A stretch of DNA of 64,000 nucleotides from an uncultured Bacteroidota bacterium (GCA_937920105.1 CALETH010000042.1:1-64000); one strand, 5' to 3'. Shown: positions 8,791 to 19,154, counted from the stretch's first letter. The notes: a model not told the origin generated them from the letters alone. A program made the numbers and translations.

Positions 8791-11787
8791 ATGTTCAAAT
8801 ACCTTCTACTACTATGTGGAATAATTTTTTCCACAACCTACAGTCAAACCCAACCGGTTGTAGGAATTCGCCAAAACACACCCGCAGTACATGCACTCAC
8901 CAATCTCACCATCATTACATCACCAGGAAAAAAAAATACCAATGCAACACTTGTTGTTCGTGATGGAATAATTGAAAATGTTGGTGAAAAAATTACTATT
9001 CCCGCTGATGCACGTATTTGGGATTGTACTGGTTTAACCGCATATCCAGGTTTAATAGATTTATATACAACGTACGGACAACCTCAGCCACAAAAAGAAC
9101 CAGTACCCAAAAAACCGTCAGGAACGCCATATTGGAATCCAACAATTCAAGCAGAAAAATCTGCTGCTGAATTTTTTACACCAGAAAAAGAAACAGCAAA
9201 AAAATTTCTCTCTATAGGATTTACCACAGTAGTAAGCGTACCAATAACAGGAATCATGAAAGGTACCAGTGCAGTAATAAATTTAAGTGATGAAAATTCC
9301 AACAAACAAATTCTTAAATCTAACATTGCACAAAATGTTGTACTCAATAAAGAAAATCTTGGAGAAGGTTCGCCAACTTCGTTAATGGGAACAATAGCAC
9401 TTATTCGTCAAACATTGTTAGATGCACAATGGCTTTCCAACGCAAAAAAAATCTATGCAAAAAATCCAGCACAGCCACGTCCAGAAAATAATGAAACATT
9501 AGAATCGTTAGAAAACGTTATAACAAGAAAACAACAAATCATTTTTGAAACCAACGATGAACAAAATTTTTTACGAGCAGCAAAAATAGCAAAAGAATTT
9601 TCACTCAATCCAATTATTGTTGGAAGTGGATATGAATACCGTCGTATAAATGAAATTAAAGAAACAAATATCCCCATTATTCTTCCCATAAATTTTCCCG
9701 ATGCGCCAAATGTTTCCACTACTGCTGATGCACTCAATGTAGAATACTCTACACTACGTCATTGGGATTTTGCTTCAGAAAATCCTGCACGTTTAAAAAA
9801 CAATGGCATCAAATTTTCTCTTACCACAGCACAATTAAAAGACATTGCAAAATTTCCCATAATGGTACGCACCGCTATTGAAAGCGGTTTATCATTTGAT
9901 GATGCACTTGCAGCACTCACTACAATTCCTGCTTCAATGCTTGGAATGGAAAATCAAATAGGAACAATTGAAAAAGGAAAACTTGCTAACTTTGTTCTTA
10001 CTGATGGAGAACTTTTTGCAGAAAAAACCAAAGTGAGAGAAACGTGGGTTGATGGAAAACGAAATGAAATTTTTTCTCTTCCAACCGATATTCGTGGAAC
10101 ATGGAAATATTCTTTTACAATTTCTCCCACACAAAAAGATACCGGAACATTTTTTGTAGAAGGTGAAAGAAATTTACCATCAATTACCATTGCTCGTGGT
10201 TCAATAAAAGTAAAATCCAATCTCACAATAGAAAAAAAATCTTTCCAAGTTTCTTTTGATGGAGATTCTTTAGGATATAAAGGAATAGTAAGGTTCTCTG
10301 GTATGATGGAAAAAGAAATACTTTCCGGTTTTGGAGAACTTTCCGATGGGAAAAATTTTTCATGGCAGGCAACTTTTGCAACACCATTCACATCAAAACC
10401 AGATACAGCAAAAGCAACATCAATATCATCATCCTTCCCTATTCAATATCCAGAGTTACCATTTGGAAAAACAACACTTCCAGAACAGCCGGAAAATGTT
10501 CTCATTAAAAATGGATATGTGTGGACAAGTGCTTCAGAAGGAAATCTTGAAAATACTGACCTCCTTATTACCAAAGGAAAAATCACAAAAATTGCAAAAA
10601 ATATTTCTGCTCCTAAAAATGCAATAATAATAGATGCAGCAGGAAAACACATCACACCGGGTTTGATAGATTGCCACTCCCACACCGCTGTTTCTGATGG
10701 TGTAAATGAAGTGAACCAAGCAATAACTGCTGAAGTACGAATTGGTGATGTGATAGATGCTAATGATATTAACATCTATCGTGAACTTGCTGGCGGATTA
10801 ACAACAGCAAATGTGTTACATGGTTCTGCCAATGCTATTGGTGGACAAAATCAAGTAATAAAATTACGCTGGGGAATGACACCAGAAAAAATGAAATTTG
10901 ATAATGCACCACAAGGAATAAAATTTGCACTCGGTGAAAATCCCAAACAATCTAATTGGGGAGATAATTATAGAACACGTTATCCACAAACACGAATGGG
11001 CGTAGAACAAATTATCCGCGATGAATTTCGTGCAGCGTTGGATTATGAAAAGAAAATGAATGCAGCAAAAAATACACCATTACTTATTCCACCACGAAAA
11101 GATTTAGAGTTAGATGCTATTGTAGAAATTTTACGTGGTAAACGATTAGTACATTCCCATTGTTACAGACAAGATGAAATTCTTATGTTATTACGTGTTG
11201 CCGAAGAGTATGGATTTAAAATTGCAACATTGCAACATGTGCTAGAAGGATATAAAGTTGCAGAAGCAATTGCAAAACATGGTGCAGGTGCCTCATGTTT
11301 TACTGATTGGTGGGCATTCAAGTATGAAGTCATAGATGCCATCCCTTATGCAGGAGCATTAATGCACAATGCAGGTGTGTTAGTTTCTTTTAATTCTGAT
11401 AGTGATGAAATGGCACGCCGGATGAATACAGAAGCAGCAAAAGCAGTAAAGTATGGCGGCGTTAGTGAAATTGAAGCACTAAAATTTGTAACACTTAACC
11501 CCGCAAAACAATTACAAATTGATAAATATGTTGGTTCTTTAGAAGTTGGAAAAGATGCTGATATTGTTATATGGAGCGGGCATCCGCTTTCAACACTTTC
11601 CTCTTGCGAGCAAACATGGATTGACGGTAGAAAATATTTTGATAAAGAAGAAGATAAACGTATGAATGAGCAAATTCAAAAAGAGCGAGCAGAATTAGTA
11701 CAAAAAATATTAAAATCAAAAAAGAAAGGGAGCGGAAGTGGTTCTGCAGAGCAAAAGAAAACAGGATATTCATGTCATGAAGAGTAA
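8791..11787 (+). CDS. Exported tandem amidohydrolase: inactive N-terminal unit, active-looking C-terminal unit
   Basis: 998 residues with a signal peptide (first ~19). The C-terminal amidohydrolase unit (about 560-960) keeps the metal ligands: H629 and H631 in DCHSH, H788/H790 in VHSHC, H816 in LQHV and D870 in NSDSDE. The N-terminal unit (about 30-430) has the fold's entry motif GLTAYPGLIDLYTTYG but no HxH and no later His/Asp ligands, so it should not bind metal. A beta-rich stretch (about 430-545) separates them. Family members hydrolyse amide bonds of dipeptides or cyclic imides; a periplasmic peptide- or amide-degrading role is inferred. A second, also degenerate, amidohydrolase follows at 11917. 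Confidence 0.85.
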   Translation: MFKYLLLLCGIIFSTTYSQTQPVVGIRQNTPAVHALTNLTIITSPGKKNTNATLVVRDGIIENVGEKITIPADARIWDCTGLTAYPGLIDLYTTYGQPQPQKEPVPKKPSGTPYWNPTIQAEKSAAEFFTPEKETAKKFLSIGFTTVVSVPITGIMKGTSAVINLSDENSNKQILKSNIAQNVVLNKENLGEGSPTSLMGTIALIRQTLLDAQWLSNAKKIYAKNPAQPRPENNETLESLENVITRKQQIIFETNDEQNFLRAAKIAKEFSLNPIIVGSGYEYRRINEIKETNIPIILPINFPDAPNVSTTADALNVEYSTLRHWDFASENPARLKNNGIKFSLTTAQLKDIAKFPIMVRTAIESGLSFDDALAALTTIPASMLGMENQIGTIEKGKLANFVLTDGELFAEKTKVRETWVDGKRNEIFSLPTDIRGTWKYSFTISPTQKDTGTFFVEGERNLPSITIARGSIKVKSNLTIEKKSFQVSFDGDSLGYKGIVRFSGMMEKEILSGFGELSDGKNFSWQATFATPFTSKPDTAKATSISSSFPIQYPELPFGKTTLPEQPENVLIKNGYVWTSASEGNLENTDLLITKGKITKIAKNISAPKNAIIIDAAGKHITPGLIDCHSHTAVSDGVNEVNQAITAEVRIGDVIDANDINIYRELAGGLTTANVLHGSANAIGGQNQVIKLRWGMTPEKMKFDNAPQGIKFALGENPKQSNWGDNYRTRYPQTRMGVEQIIRDEFRAALDYEKKMNAAKNTPLLIPPRKDLELDAIVEILRGKRLVHSHCYRQDEILMLLRVAEEYGFKIATLQHVLEGYKVAEAIAKHGAGASCFTDWWAFKYEVIDAIPYAGALMHNAGVLVSFNSDSDEMARRMNTEAAKAVKYGGVSEIEALKFVTLNPAKQLQIDKYVGSLEVGKDADIVIWSGHPLSTLSSCEQTWIDGRKYFDKEEDKRMNEQIQKERAELVQKILKSKKKGSGSGSAEQKKTGYSCHEE

Positions 11788-11805
11788 TGAATTGCCCAAA
11801 GTGTC

Positions 11806-11871
11806 GTCATGCCCGAGCGTTTTTATCGGGCATCCACCAATAGATTCCCGCTAAAAGCATGCGGGAATGAC
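11806..11871. repeat. Palindromic repeat, GTCATTCCCGC/GCGGGAATGAC family
   Basis: It opens GTCATGCCCGAGCG, turns back as TATCGGGCATCC, and ends CCCGCTAAAAGCATGCGGG-AATGAC, forming two adjacent hairpins. It is one of six copies in the window (others at 21143, 25573, 35148, 51151, 57626). It lies between the two amidohydrolase genes and contributes 36 spurious codons to the longest frame of the second one. Confidence 0.85.
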
Positions 11872-11916
11872 CTTAATACATTAAACAATACAATTATATG
11901 CAAAGGAAAAAATACA

Positions 11917-13239
11917 ATGCAAAAAATTAAAACGATTATTTTTTTATTGTGCACTTTCTGTTCACTATCTTTTTCTTCTACCCCTATACCAGCAAAAAAA
12001 CAAGAAAAACCTATCGCACTTATTGGTGGAACAATTTATCCAATAACATCAGCACCAATTGAAAATGGAACTCTTCTATTTGAAAACGGGAAAATCACCG
12101 CAATCGGAAAAAACATTACCATTCCTACAAATGCAGAAAAAATTGATGTAACAGGAAAATCCATCTATCCAGGAATTATTAATGCGCTCTCCTCTGCTGG
12201 ATTAATAGAAATAGAATCAGTAAGAGGAACAAATGACCTTGCAGAAGTGGGACCAATTAATCCCAACGTTCGCACAGAAATTTCCATTAATCCAGAAAGC
12301 GAACTTATTCCAACAATACGAGCAAACGGAATTACACTTTCCCATGTTATTCCTAAAGGCAGTCTCATAGCAGGAACTTCTTCTGTTATAATGATGGATG
12401 GATGGACACAAGAAGATTTAGTGTTACAAGCACCAACAGGATTGGTGATATATTGGCCTCGCATGACAACGCTTATTGCACCATGGTACCCCAAAACAGA
12501 AGAAGAACAAAAAAAAGAACGAGAAGAAAATCTACAAAAAATAAAAAATGTTTTTGCAGATGCACGTGCCTATTGGAAGGCGAAAAAGAATTCTCCATTT
12601 ATAGAAAATGATACCCGCTGGGAATCTATGCTTCCCGTATTAGAAAAGAAAATTCCAGTAATGGTGTATGCAAATGAAATGCAACAGATACTCTCTGCAA
12701 TACAATGGGCAAAGGAAGAAAATGTTTCGCTTATTATTTTAGGTGGATATGATTCATGGCGAGTTGCTGATGTAGTAAAGAAAAATAATATTCCAATTAT
12801 TGTTGGAGCCATGCACAATCTTCCAACAAGAGCGTGGGAAGCATACAATACTATTTTTGAATTACCAAAACGATTATACGAAGCAGGAATTTTCTTTGCT
12901 ATTTCTGGAGAAGGTGCAACAATTGCAGGTGAAACAATGTATGAACGAAACATACCATATCAAGCAGCAAGTGCCGTTGCATACGGATTACCAAGCGATA
13001 TGGCATTGCAATTAATCACCATTAATGCTGCAAAAATATTAGGAATTGATAAACATGTTGGCTCTTTAGAGATTGCAAAAGATGCAACACTTATTGTAAC
13101 TAATGGAAATCCATTAGAAATAACAACCAATGTTGAAATGGAATTTATTCAAGGCAAAAAAATTGATTTACGAAGCCGACATACAGAACTCTATCACAAA
13201 TATCAAGAAAAATATCAACAATTAGGAATAAAAAAATAA
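11917..13239 (+). CDS. Exported pseudo-amidohydrolase, metal ligands lost
   Basis: 440 residues from ATG 11917, chosen because it begins a proper signal peptide (MQKIKTIIFLLCTF...) and has AAAGGA about 10 bases upstream; the longer frame from 11809 is palindromic-repeat sequence. The amidohydrolase fold is clear (VTGKSIYPGIINALSS, IPIIVGAMHNLP, NAAKILGIDKHVGSLEIAKDATLIV), but HxH is replaced by NALSS and the later His and Asp positions are also absent. It is most like the N-terminal half of the preceding protein. I infer a non-catalytic partner of the active unit there. A strong terminator follows. Confidence 0.8.
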   Translation: MQKIKTIIFLLCTFCSLSFSSTPIPAKKQEKPIALIGGTIYPITSAPIENGTLLFENGKITAIGKNITIPTNAEKIDVTGKSIYPGIINALSSAGLIEIESVRGTNDLAEVGPINPNVRTEISINPESELIPTIRANGITLSHVIPKGSLIAGTSSVIMMDGWTQEDLVLQAPTGLVIYWPRMTTLIAPWYPKTEEEQKKEREENLQKIKNVFADARAYWKAKKNSPFIENDTRWESMLPVLEKKIPVMVYANEMQQILSAIQWAKEENVSLIILGGYDSWRVADVVKKNNIPIIVGAMHNLPTRAWEAYNTIFELPKRLYEAGIFFAISGEGATIAGETMYERNIPYQAASAVAYGLPSDMALQLITINAAKILGIDKHVGSLEIAKDATLIVTNGNPLEITTNVEMEFIQGKKIDLRSRHTELYHKYQEKYQQLGIKK

Positions 13240-13263
13240 GCCTATCATAATGTTGAAGTAGAG

Positions 13264-13305
13264 AAAAGTCCCGTTGTTTTTATAAGCAACGGGACTTTTA
13301 TTTTT
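13264..13305 (+). terminator. Rho-independent terminator after the amidohydrolase pair
   Basis: AAAAGTCCCGTTG (13264-13276) and CAACGGGACTTTT (13287-13299) form a perfect 13-pair stem followed by ATTTTT. Its core is identical to the cold-shock terminator at 8687. Confidence 0.92.
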
Positions 13306-13356
13306 GATAAAAAAATTGTTTATTTTACGTATATTTTTTTTCACAAAGGAGGATGT

Positions 13357-14595
13357 ATGAAACAATTTTTACCACTTTTTTTTCTCACCACGCTTTCCCT
13401 TCACGCACAAGATACTGTAACAGTTTTTAGTTATAATCTTCTTCGCTATACGTACGGTGACACAACAAGAGACCAATATTTTCGCACAACATTAGGCTCT
13501 CTCAATCTTGATATTATTGTTACTCAAGAGAACACTTCGGCAGAAGGTGTAGACCAATTCAAAAACAATGTAATTGAAAAAATCTATCCCGGAATTTATG
13601 GAGCAGCAGATTTTATTGACGGTCCTGATAGTGATAATATGCTCTACTATAAAAAATCAAAATTCACATTTTTGTCCAATAAACCAATCCACACCACACT
13701 CAGAGATATTAACGAGTTTACATTAGTTCATACAACATCTCCAGATACACTGCGAATTTATTCTGTTCATCTCAAAGCAAGTTCCGGAATTAACAACGAA
13801 ACACAACGAAGCACAGAAGTAGATAGTCTACGAAAAATTACTGATGCACTTCCTGCAGGAACAAATTTTATCGTTTGTGGAGACTTTAATCTTTATCATG
13901 CAGATGAAGCAGCGTATCAAAAATTATTAGAAGTAAAACCAAATTCCGAAGGACATTTTTATGATGCCATTACAATGACAGGTATCTGGAACGATATTGC
14001 GTACGCAAAATATCACACACAATCTCCACGAGTACGTTCTTTTGGTGGCGGTATCAATGGCGGACTTGATGATAGATTTGATTTGATTTTATATTCCACA
14101 GCATTGAATGATACAACAAAACCATATATCATTCCTAACTCAATAACAACATATGGAAATGATGGAAATCACTACAATGATAGTATTAACAAACAACCCA
14201 ACACTGCAGTAAGTCCGGAAATAGCTGATGCACTTCACTACGGTGCTGACCACTTACCAGTTTTTGCAAAAGTAGTTTTTCCAGGAAAAACACTTCAGGT
14301 AAATTCTACCGGATTAAGTTATAAAATGATGAAAGGATATTCATTAAAACCAATTTTCCCAAATCCAGCAAATCCAAACACAACAATTTCATTTGCGATT
14401 CCACAAAGAGAACAAATCACATTAAAAATTTTCAGCATTTCCGGAATGCTTGTACAAAATTTGGCTGATGAACAAAAACCTCCAGGAATATATTACTATA
14501 CATTTAATGGAAGTCATCTTGCCAGTGGAATATATTTTATAGAATTTCGTGCAGGAAGTTTTTCTGAAACAAAAAAAATGGTGTTAGTTAAATGA
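13357..14595 (+). CDS. Secreted endonuclease/exonuclease/phosphatase-fold protein with T9SS sorting domain
   Basis: 412 residues: a signal peptide (first ~18, ending LHAQ), an EEP domain (about 20-310) and a type A T9SS sorting domain (about 330-412, containing PIFPNPANPNTT, ASGIYFIEF and the terminal KKMVLVK). Catalytic motifs visible are VCGDFNLY, GLDDRFDLILYS and the C-terminal GADHLPV. The family cleaves phosphodiester bonds of nucleic acids or phosphoinositides using a divalent metal; extracellular DNase or phosphodiesterase activity is inferred. Strong Shine-Dalgarno AAAGGAGG before ATG. The stop overlaps the start of the next gene (ATGA). Confidence 0.88.
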   Translation: MKQFLPLFFLTTLSLHAQDTVTVFSYNLLRYTYGDTTRDQYFRTTLGSLNLDIIVTQENTSAEGVDQFKNNVIEKIYPGIYGAADFIDGPDSDNMLYYKKSKFTFLSNKPIHTTLRDINEFTLVHTTSPDTLRIYSVHLKASSGINNETQRSTEVDSLRKITDALPAGTNFIVCGDFNLYHADEAAYQKLLEVKPNSEGHFYDAITMTGIWNDIAYAKYHTQSPRVRSFGGGINGGLDDRFDLILYSTALNDTTKPYIIPNSITTYGNDGNHYNDSINKQPNTAVSPEIADALHYGADHLPVFAKVVFPGKTLQVNSTGLSYKMMKGYSLKPIFPNPANPNTTISFAIPQREQITLKIFSISGMLVQNLADEQKPPGIYYYTFNGSHLASGIYFIEFRAGSFSETKKMVLVK

Positions 14596-14969
14596 GAAAT
14601 AGACTTATTTATATTATTTTTATTGTTATAATTATCTGTTTTGGATTTTTTTCTCGCACTTTTTCTTCTGCACTTCCATCATTTATCAGTGCCTATTCTG
14701 GAGATGTTTTGTGGGCGTTAATGGTTTTTCTTCTTGTTGGCATTCTTTTCCCAAAAAAATCAACAAAGACAAATATAATTATTGCAATCCTCATTGCATT
14801 TTCTGTTGAATTTTCTCAACTATATCATATTCAATGGCTGGATGGAGTACGTTCTACAAAGTTTGGCAGGTTAATTTTGGGAAATACTTTTTTATGGAGT
14901 GATATTATCTGTTATACAATTGGTATTGCAATTGGAGGATTTTTAGAAAAAATTTTTCTGAAAAAATAG
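14592..14969 (+). CDS. DUF2809-family small membrane protein
   Basis: 125 residues with about four transmembrane segments (roughly 5-23, 36-54, 59-77, 102-118). The stretch SVEFSQLYHIQWLDGVRSTKFGRLILG and the end with SDIICYTIGI match the DUF2809 family, whose role is unknown. The ATG overlaps the stop of the secreted nuclease gene by four bases, indicating translational coupling, though a functional link is not obvious. Confidence 0.75.
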   Translation: MRNRLIYIIFIVIIICFGFFSRTFSSALPSFISAYSGDVLWALMVFLLVGILFPKKSTKTNIIIAILIAFSVEFSQLYHIQWLDGVRSTKFGRLILGNTFLWSDIICYTIGIAIGGFLEKIFLKK

Positions 14970-15058
14970 AAATAAAAAAAATGTGTTGTTCTCGTTTTTA
15001 CAGTGTTACAATATTTTGTAAATTCAAAAACATCCATTCACAATAAATAAGGAATACT

Positions 15059-17182
15059 ATGAAAAAACAACTGTATGTTTTTTGTGTAATAATGTTATTA
15101 CACAGTAAAATTATGCACTCGCAAACAGAAGGAGAGAAAATGTCTCAACCAACAGCAAAAAAAATTGCGAAAGAATTATCCGTTAACGGACATACCCGTA
15201 TTGATAATTACTATTGGTTGAATGAAAGAGAAAATCCTGAAGTAGTAGAATATCTCAATGCAGAAAATACGTACACAAAAGAAACCATGAAAAATACAGA
15301 AGGACTGCAAAAACAGTTGTATGATGAAATGATAGCAAGAATCAAACAAGATGATGAAAGCGTTCCCTATTTTGAAAACGGATATTATTACTATATACGA
15401 TATGAAAAAGGAAAAGAATATCCATTATATTGCCGTAAAAAAGGAACAATGAAAGCAAAAGAAGAAATCATGCTTAACGTAAATGATATGGCAAAAGGAT
15501 ACGCATATTATAGTGTAACCGGAATCTCTGTGAGTCCAAATAATAAAATTGTTGCCTTTGGTGTTGATACATTAAGCCGTCGCAAATACATGATATTTTT
15601 TAAGAATCTTGAAACGGGCAAATTGTATAAAGATAAAATATCTAATACTGAAGGAAACTCTGTATGGGCAAATGATAATAAAACAATTTTTTATAGCCGT
15701 AAAGATGAAGTTACACTACGCTCTTCATTAATTTTCAAACATACATTAGGAAAAAATACCGATGATGACAAAAAAATATTTGAAGAAAAAGATGAAACAT
15801 TTTCTTGCGGAGTTGGTAAAACAAAATCAAAAAAATACATTGTTATCAGTTCATACAGCACACTTACAACCGAATATCAATTTTTAGATGCAAACACTCC
15901 AGAAAAAGAATTTACTGTTTTTTCACCACGTGAACGAGGAATTGAATATTCTATTGACCATGATGGAAAAGAATTCTATATCCTCACCAATTTTGAAGCA
16001 AAAAATTTCCGATTAATGAAAGCATCTGAAAAAGCAACATCAAAAGAAAATTGGAAAGAAGTTATTGCTCACAGAAACGATGTTTTGTTAGAAAACATAG
16101 AACTCTTTAATAATTACCTTGTTCTTAATGAACGCAAAAACGGATTACGACAATTACGAATAATGAGTCAAAAAACTAAATCTGATTATTACGTTGATTT
16201 TGGAGAAGAAGATTATCATGTCTCAATAGGAATAAATCCTGAAATGAAAACCGATGAACTCCGTTTTGAATACACTTCGCTCACAACACCTCCCTCTACG
16301 TATGATTATAATATGAATTCAAAGAAAAAGATACTGAAAAAACAACAACCAGTGTTAGGAGATTTTAATTCACAAAATTATAAGGCAGAACGTATTTATG
16401 CTACAGCACGAGATGGAGAAAAAATTCCAATTTCTATCGTCTATCGGAAAGATAAAAAAAGAGCAGAAGGCAATCCGCTATTATTGTATGGGTATGGTTC
16501 ATACGGAATTAGTATGGAATCCAATTTTAGTTCACCTCGTTTAAGTCTTCTTGATAGAGGATTTGTGTATGCGATTGCTCACATTCGCGGCGGACAAGAA
16601 ATGGGACGCGATTGGTATGAAAACGGAAAACTCCTCAAAAAGAAGAATACATTTACGGATTTTATTGATTGTGGAAAATATCTTGTAGAAAAAAAATATA
16701 CCACTAATGAGCAAATGACAGCGATGGGAGGAAGTGCCGGCGGATTATTGATAGGAGCAGTTATTAACATGGAACCAAAACTTTTCAAAGCCGTCATTGC
16801 TTCAGTTCCATTTGTAGATATTGTAACCACAATGCTTGATGAATCCATTCCACTCACCACCGGAGAATTTGATGAATGGGGAAATCCAAAACAGAAAGAA
16901 TATTACGACTATATGCTTTCCTACTCACCGTATGATAATATAGAAGCAAAAGAATATCCATCAATGTTAGTATTAACAGGTCTTCATGATTCTCAAGTGC
17001 AATATTTTGAACCAGCAAAATGGGTTGCAAAACTCCGAGAAATGAAAACAGATAATAACACACTTATTATGGATATTGATATGTCAACCGGACACGGTGG
17101 TGCTTCAGGAAGATTTAAACGATATGAAAAAATTGCACTGCAATATGTGTTTCTTCTTACACAAGTTGGAATTGCAAAGTAA
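15059..17182 (+). CDS. S9A prolyl-oligopeptidase family, oligopeptidase B-like
   Basis: 707 residues: a probable signal peptide (first ~22), a seven-bladed propeller region (about 75-430) and an alpha/beta-hydrolase domain (about 450-707). Catalytic triad: S559 in GGSAGG, D644 in GLHDSQV and H679 in GHGG. The AHIRGGQEMGRDWYENGK motif is characteristic of oligopeptidase B/POP. These enzymes cut peptides shorter than about 30 residues, after basic residues (OpdB) or proline; the exact specificity cannot be read here. The signal peptide suggests periplasmic action. The gene is monocistronic with a terminator at 17207. Confidence 0.9.
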   Translation: MKKQLYVFCVIMLLHSKIMHSQTEGEKMSQPTAKKIAKELSVNGHTRIDNYYWLNERENPEVVEYLNAENTYTKETMKNTEGLQKQLYDEMIARIKQDDESVPYFENGYYYYIRYEKGKEYPLYCRKKGTMKAKEEIMLNVNDMAKGYAYYSVTGISVSPNNKIVAFGVDTLSRRKYMIFFKNLETGKLYKDKISNTEGNSVWANDNKTIFYSRKDEVTLRSSLIFKHTLGKNTDDDKKIFEEKDETFSCGVGKTKSKKYIVISSYSTLTTEYQFLDANTPEKEFTVFSPRERGIEYSIDHDGKEFYILTNFEAKNFRLMKASEKATSKENWKEVIAHRNDVLLENIELFNNYLVLNERKNGLRQLRIMSQKTKSDYYVDFGEEDYHVSIGINPEMKTDELRFEYTSLTTPPSTYDYNMNSKKKILKKQQPVLGDFNSQNYKAERIYATARDGEKIPISIVYRKDKKRAEGNPLLLYGYGSYGISMESNFSSPRLSLLDRGFVYAIAHIRGGQEMGRDWYENGKLLKKKNTFTDFIDCGKYLVEKKYTTNEQMTAMGGSAGGLLIGAVINMEPKLFKAVIASVPFVDIVTTMLDESIPLTTGEFDEWGNPKQKEYYDYMLSYSPYDNIEAKEYPSMLVLTGLHDSQVQYFEPAKWVAKLREMKTDNNTLIMDIDMSTGHGGASGRFKRYEKIALQYVFLLTQVGIAK

Positions 17183-17206
17183 GAAATAATTTTTACAGAT
17201 TTTTTG

Positions 17207-17236
17207 AATGCCCGTTCCTACGGGCATTTATTTTTA
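17207..17236 (+). terminator. Rho-independent terminator of the oligopeptidase gene
   Basis: AATGCCCGT, loop TCCT-like, ACGGGCATT, then a T-rich run (TTATTTTT). Confidence 0.9.
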
Positions 17237-17301
17237 TAAGAAATTTTTCTAAAATAGATAAATAAATCAACAATAAAATAATTTCAATTCTAAAAAATAC
17301 C

Positions 17302-18813
17302 ATGCACACTCACTCACTTCCCGAAAATATTCTTCGTCATGTGTGGAGTGAACAGTATCTTACCACAAATAATCTCACCACATCGGAAAACCTACCTGTA
17401 AAAATTTTTGAATGGGGAACATTAAACAGAGAAGCCGGCCCTGATTTTCGCAATGTTGTTCTAGAAATTGATGGAATAATACTTCGTGGGGAAGTTGAAT
17501 TTCATCGTACTATAGAAGACTGGAAAAAACATTCTCACGAAAATGATACACAGTATAATTCCGTTATACTTCATGTTGTACTTCAAAAAAATGTAAATAA
17601 TATAAAAATACAATCTCAAAGCGGAAGAATTATACCCACAATATTTTTAGAACCATTTCTTACCACACCACTTGAAAAAATTTCTGAACAACTTACTCGT
17701 GACGAAATACAATCACACACAAATCCAATTCCCTGTTATCAAAAAAACGATACTATAAGTGGAGAATTGATTGAAGAATGGTTAAAAATTCTTTATCACC
17801 AACGAGAGCAAGAAAAAGTACAACGTATGCAAATGCGATTGTATGAACTTATCGGAGAATATCAACGACTTATTGCAGAACCAAACACTCACTACACATT
17901 TCGTCAAAAAGAAAATATTGATGAAATTCCTGTGCCCACAATTGCCCCAAAAACGTCAGAAATAAAAAAACGCATTATTTGGGAGCAGTTATTGTATGAA
18001 AGTCTAATGGATGGATTAGGATATTCCAAAAACCGAAAACCATTTGTGAAACTTGCTCAAAAACTTACACTCTTTCGTTTGCAATCGCTTTCCATACAAA
18101 AAGAATTTTCAGCAATAGAACTCCAATCAATATTTTTCACCATTTCTGGATTACTTCCTTCTCTTGATGAAATTGAAGAGCCAGCCTCAAAAGTACGCAT
18201 TCATGAACTTCGTACGTTATGGAATGAAATTTTTAGTGAGAAAAATATTTCTGTAGAACACCTTCATTCAACAGAATGGATTTTTGCACCAACACGTCCA
18301 CTTAATTTTCCAACACTACGAATGGTGGTTGCAATACAATTAGTGCAAAAATTATTGTATAAAGATTTTTTTAAAAATATTATTGTGGTGATAGAAAATA
18401 AAAAATTATCTTCGGAAGAAATGATGCATAAAATTATTTCTTTGTTAGAAATAGAAGAAGATAGTTTTTGGAATTATCACTATCGTTTTGGAGAAGCATC
18501 TCCACGATACCATCCATTATTAGGAGCAGGAAGAAAAATTGATATAATTGTGAATATCATTATTCCATTATGTGTTCTTTATGCAGATATTTTTAAAAAG
18601 CAAACCATCAAAGAAAATATTGCAAAATTAACAGAAGAAATTTCTCTCTTAGAAAATAATTCCATTCTCAAAAAAATGGAAACCCAATTATTAAAGGGAA
18701 AATTAAAACTCACCAAAGCATTTCAGCAACAAGGAATGTTGCAATTATACAAAAAATATTGTTTCGTAGAACGTTGTGGAGAATGTTTAATTGGAAGTAA
18801 GGTGATGAAATAA
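17302..18813 (+). CDS. DUF2851-family protein
   Basis: 503 residues, no signal peptide. The start (ENILRHVWSEQ), the block GPDFRNVVLEIDG...GEVEFH, and the end (GAGRKIDIIVNIIIPL ... CFVERCGEC) match DUF2851, a family typical of the Bacteroidota-Chlorobiota group with no assigned function. The GEVEFH region with conserved acidic and His residues recalls a nuclease-type core, but that is only an impression. The next gene starts 1 base after the stop. Confidence 0.8.
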   Translation: MHTHSLPENILRHVWSEQYLTTNNLTTSENLPVKIFEWGTLNREAGPDFRNVVLEIDGIILRGEVEFHRTIEDWKKHSHENDTQYNSVILHVVLQKNVNNIKIQSQSGRIIPTIFLEPFLTTPLEKISEQLTRDEIQSHTNPIPCYQKNDTISGELIEEWLKILYHQREQEKVQRMQMRLYELIGEYQRLIAEPNTHYTFRQKENIDEIPVPTIAPKTSEIKKRIIWEQLLYESLMDGLGYSKNRKPFVKLAQKLTLFRLQSLSIQKEFSAIELQSIFFTISGLLPSLDEIEEPASKVRIHELRTLWNEIFSEKNISVEHLHSTEWIFAPTRPLNFPTLRMVVAIQLVQKLLYKDFFKNIIVVIENKKLSSEEMMHKIISLLEIEEDSFWNYHYRFGEASPRYHPLLGAGRKIDIIVNIIIPLCVLYADIFKKQTIKENIAKLTEEISLLENNSILKKMETQLLKGKLKLTKAFQQQGMLQLYKKYCFVERCGECLIGSKVMK

Positions 18814-18814
18814 T

Positions 18815-19153
18815 ATGTCCAACTGGCTTATAGAAATAGAAAATCAATTACTTGTTGCCAAACAAGCACAAGAACAAAACAATGCTGGAAAAATGCGTGC
18901 TTCTTCCAGAATTATTGCAGGAATTGCATTAATGGAATGGCAGAAAAATAATCCCAAAATATTTTTTGGTGATAATTATATTCGTTCACTACAGCAATGT
19001 GCAGTATCAAATGTTGTTTCTGTAGAAGTGCGTGAAGCTGCAACTCGACTTTCTGCACGAGTTTCTCACGATTTTGTTTCTCCAAGTATTGACCCAATTG
19101 GAGATGCAATGATTATTGTGGAGTTTGTGAAAGAACAATTGAAAGAAGGATAA
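18815..19153 (+). CDS. Small alpha-helical protein of unknown function
   Basis: 112 residues, mostly helical, no signal peptide and no cysteine-rich or DNA-binding motif. It begins 1 base after the DUF2851 gene and ends 1 base before the M1 peptidase gene, so it sits in a tight three-gene operon. I do not recognise a family; an accessory role to the DUF2851 protein is the simplest guess. Confidence 0.65.
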   Translation: MSNWLIEIENQLLVAKQAQEQNNAGKMRASSRIIAGIALMEWQKNNPKIFFGDNYIRSLQQCAVSNVVSVEVREAATRLSARVSHDFVSPSIDPIGDAMIIVEFVKEQLKEG

Positions 19154-19154
19154 T

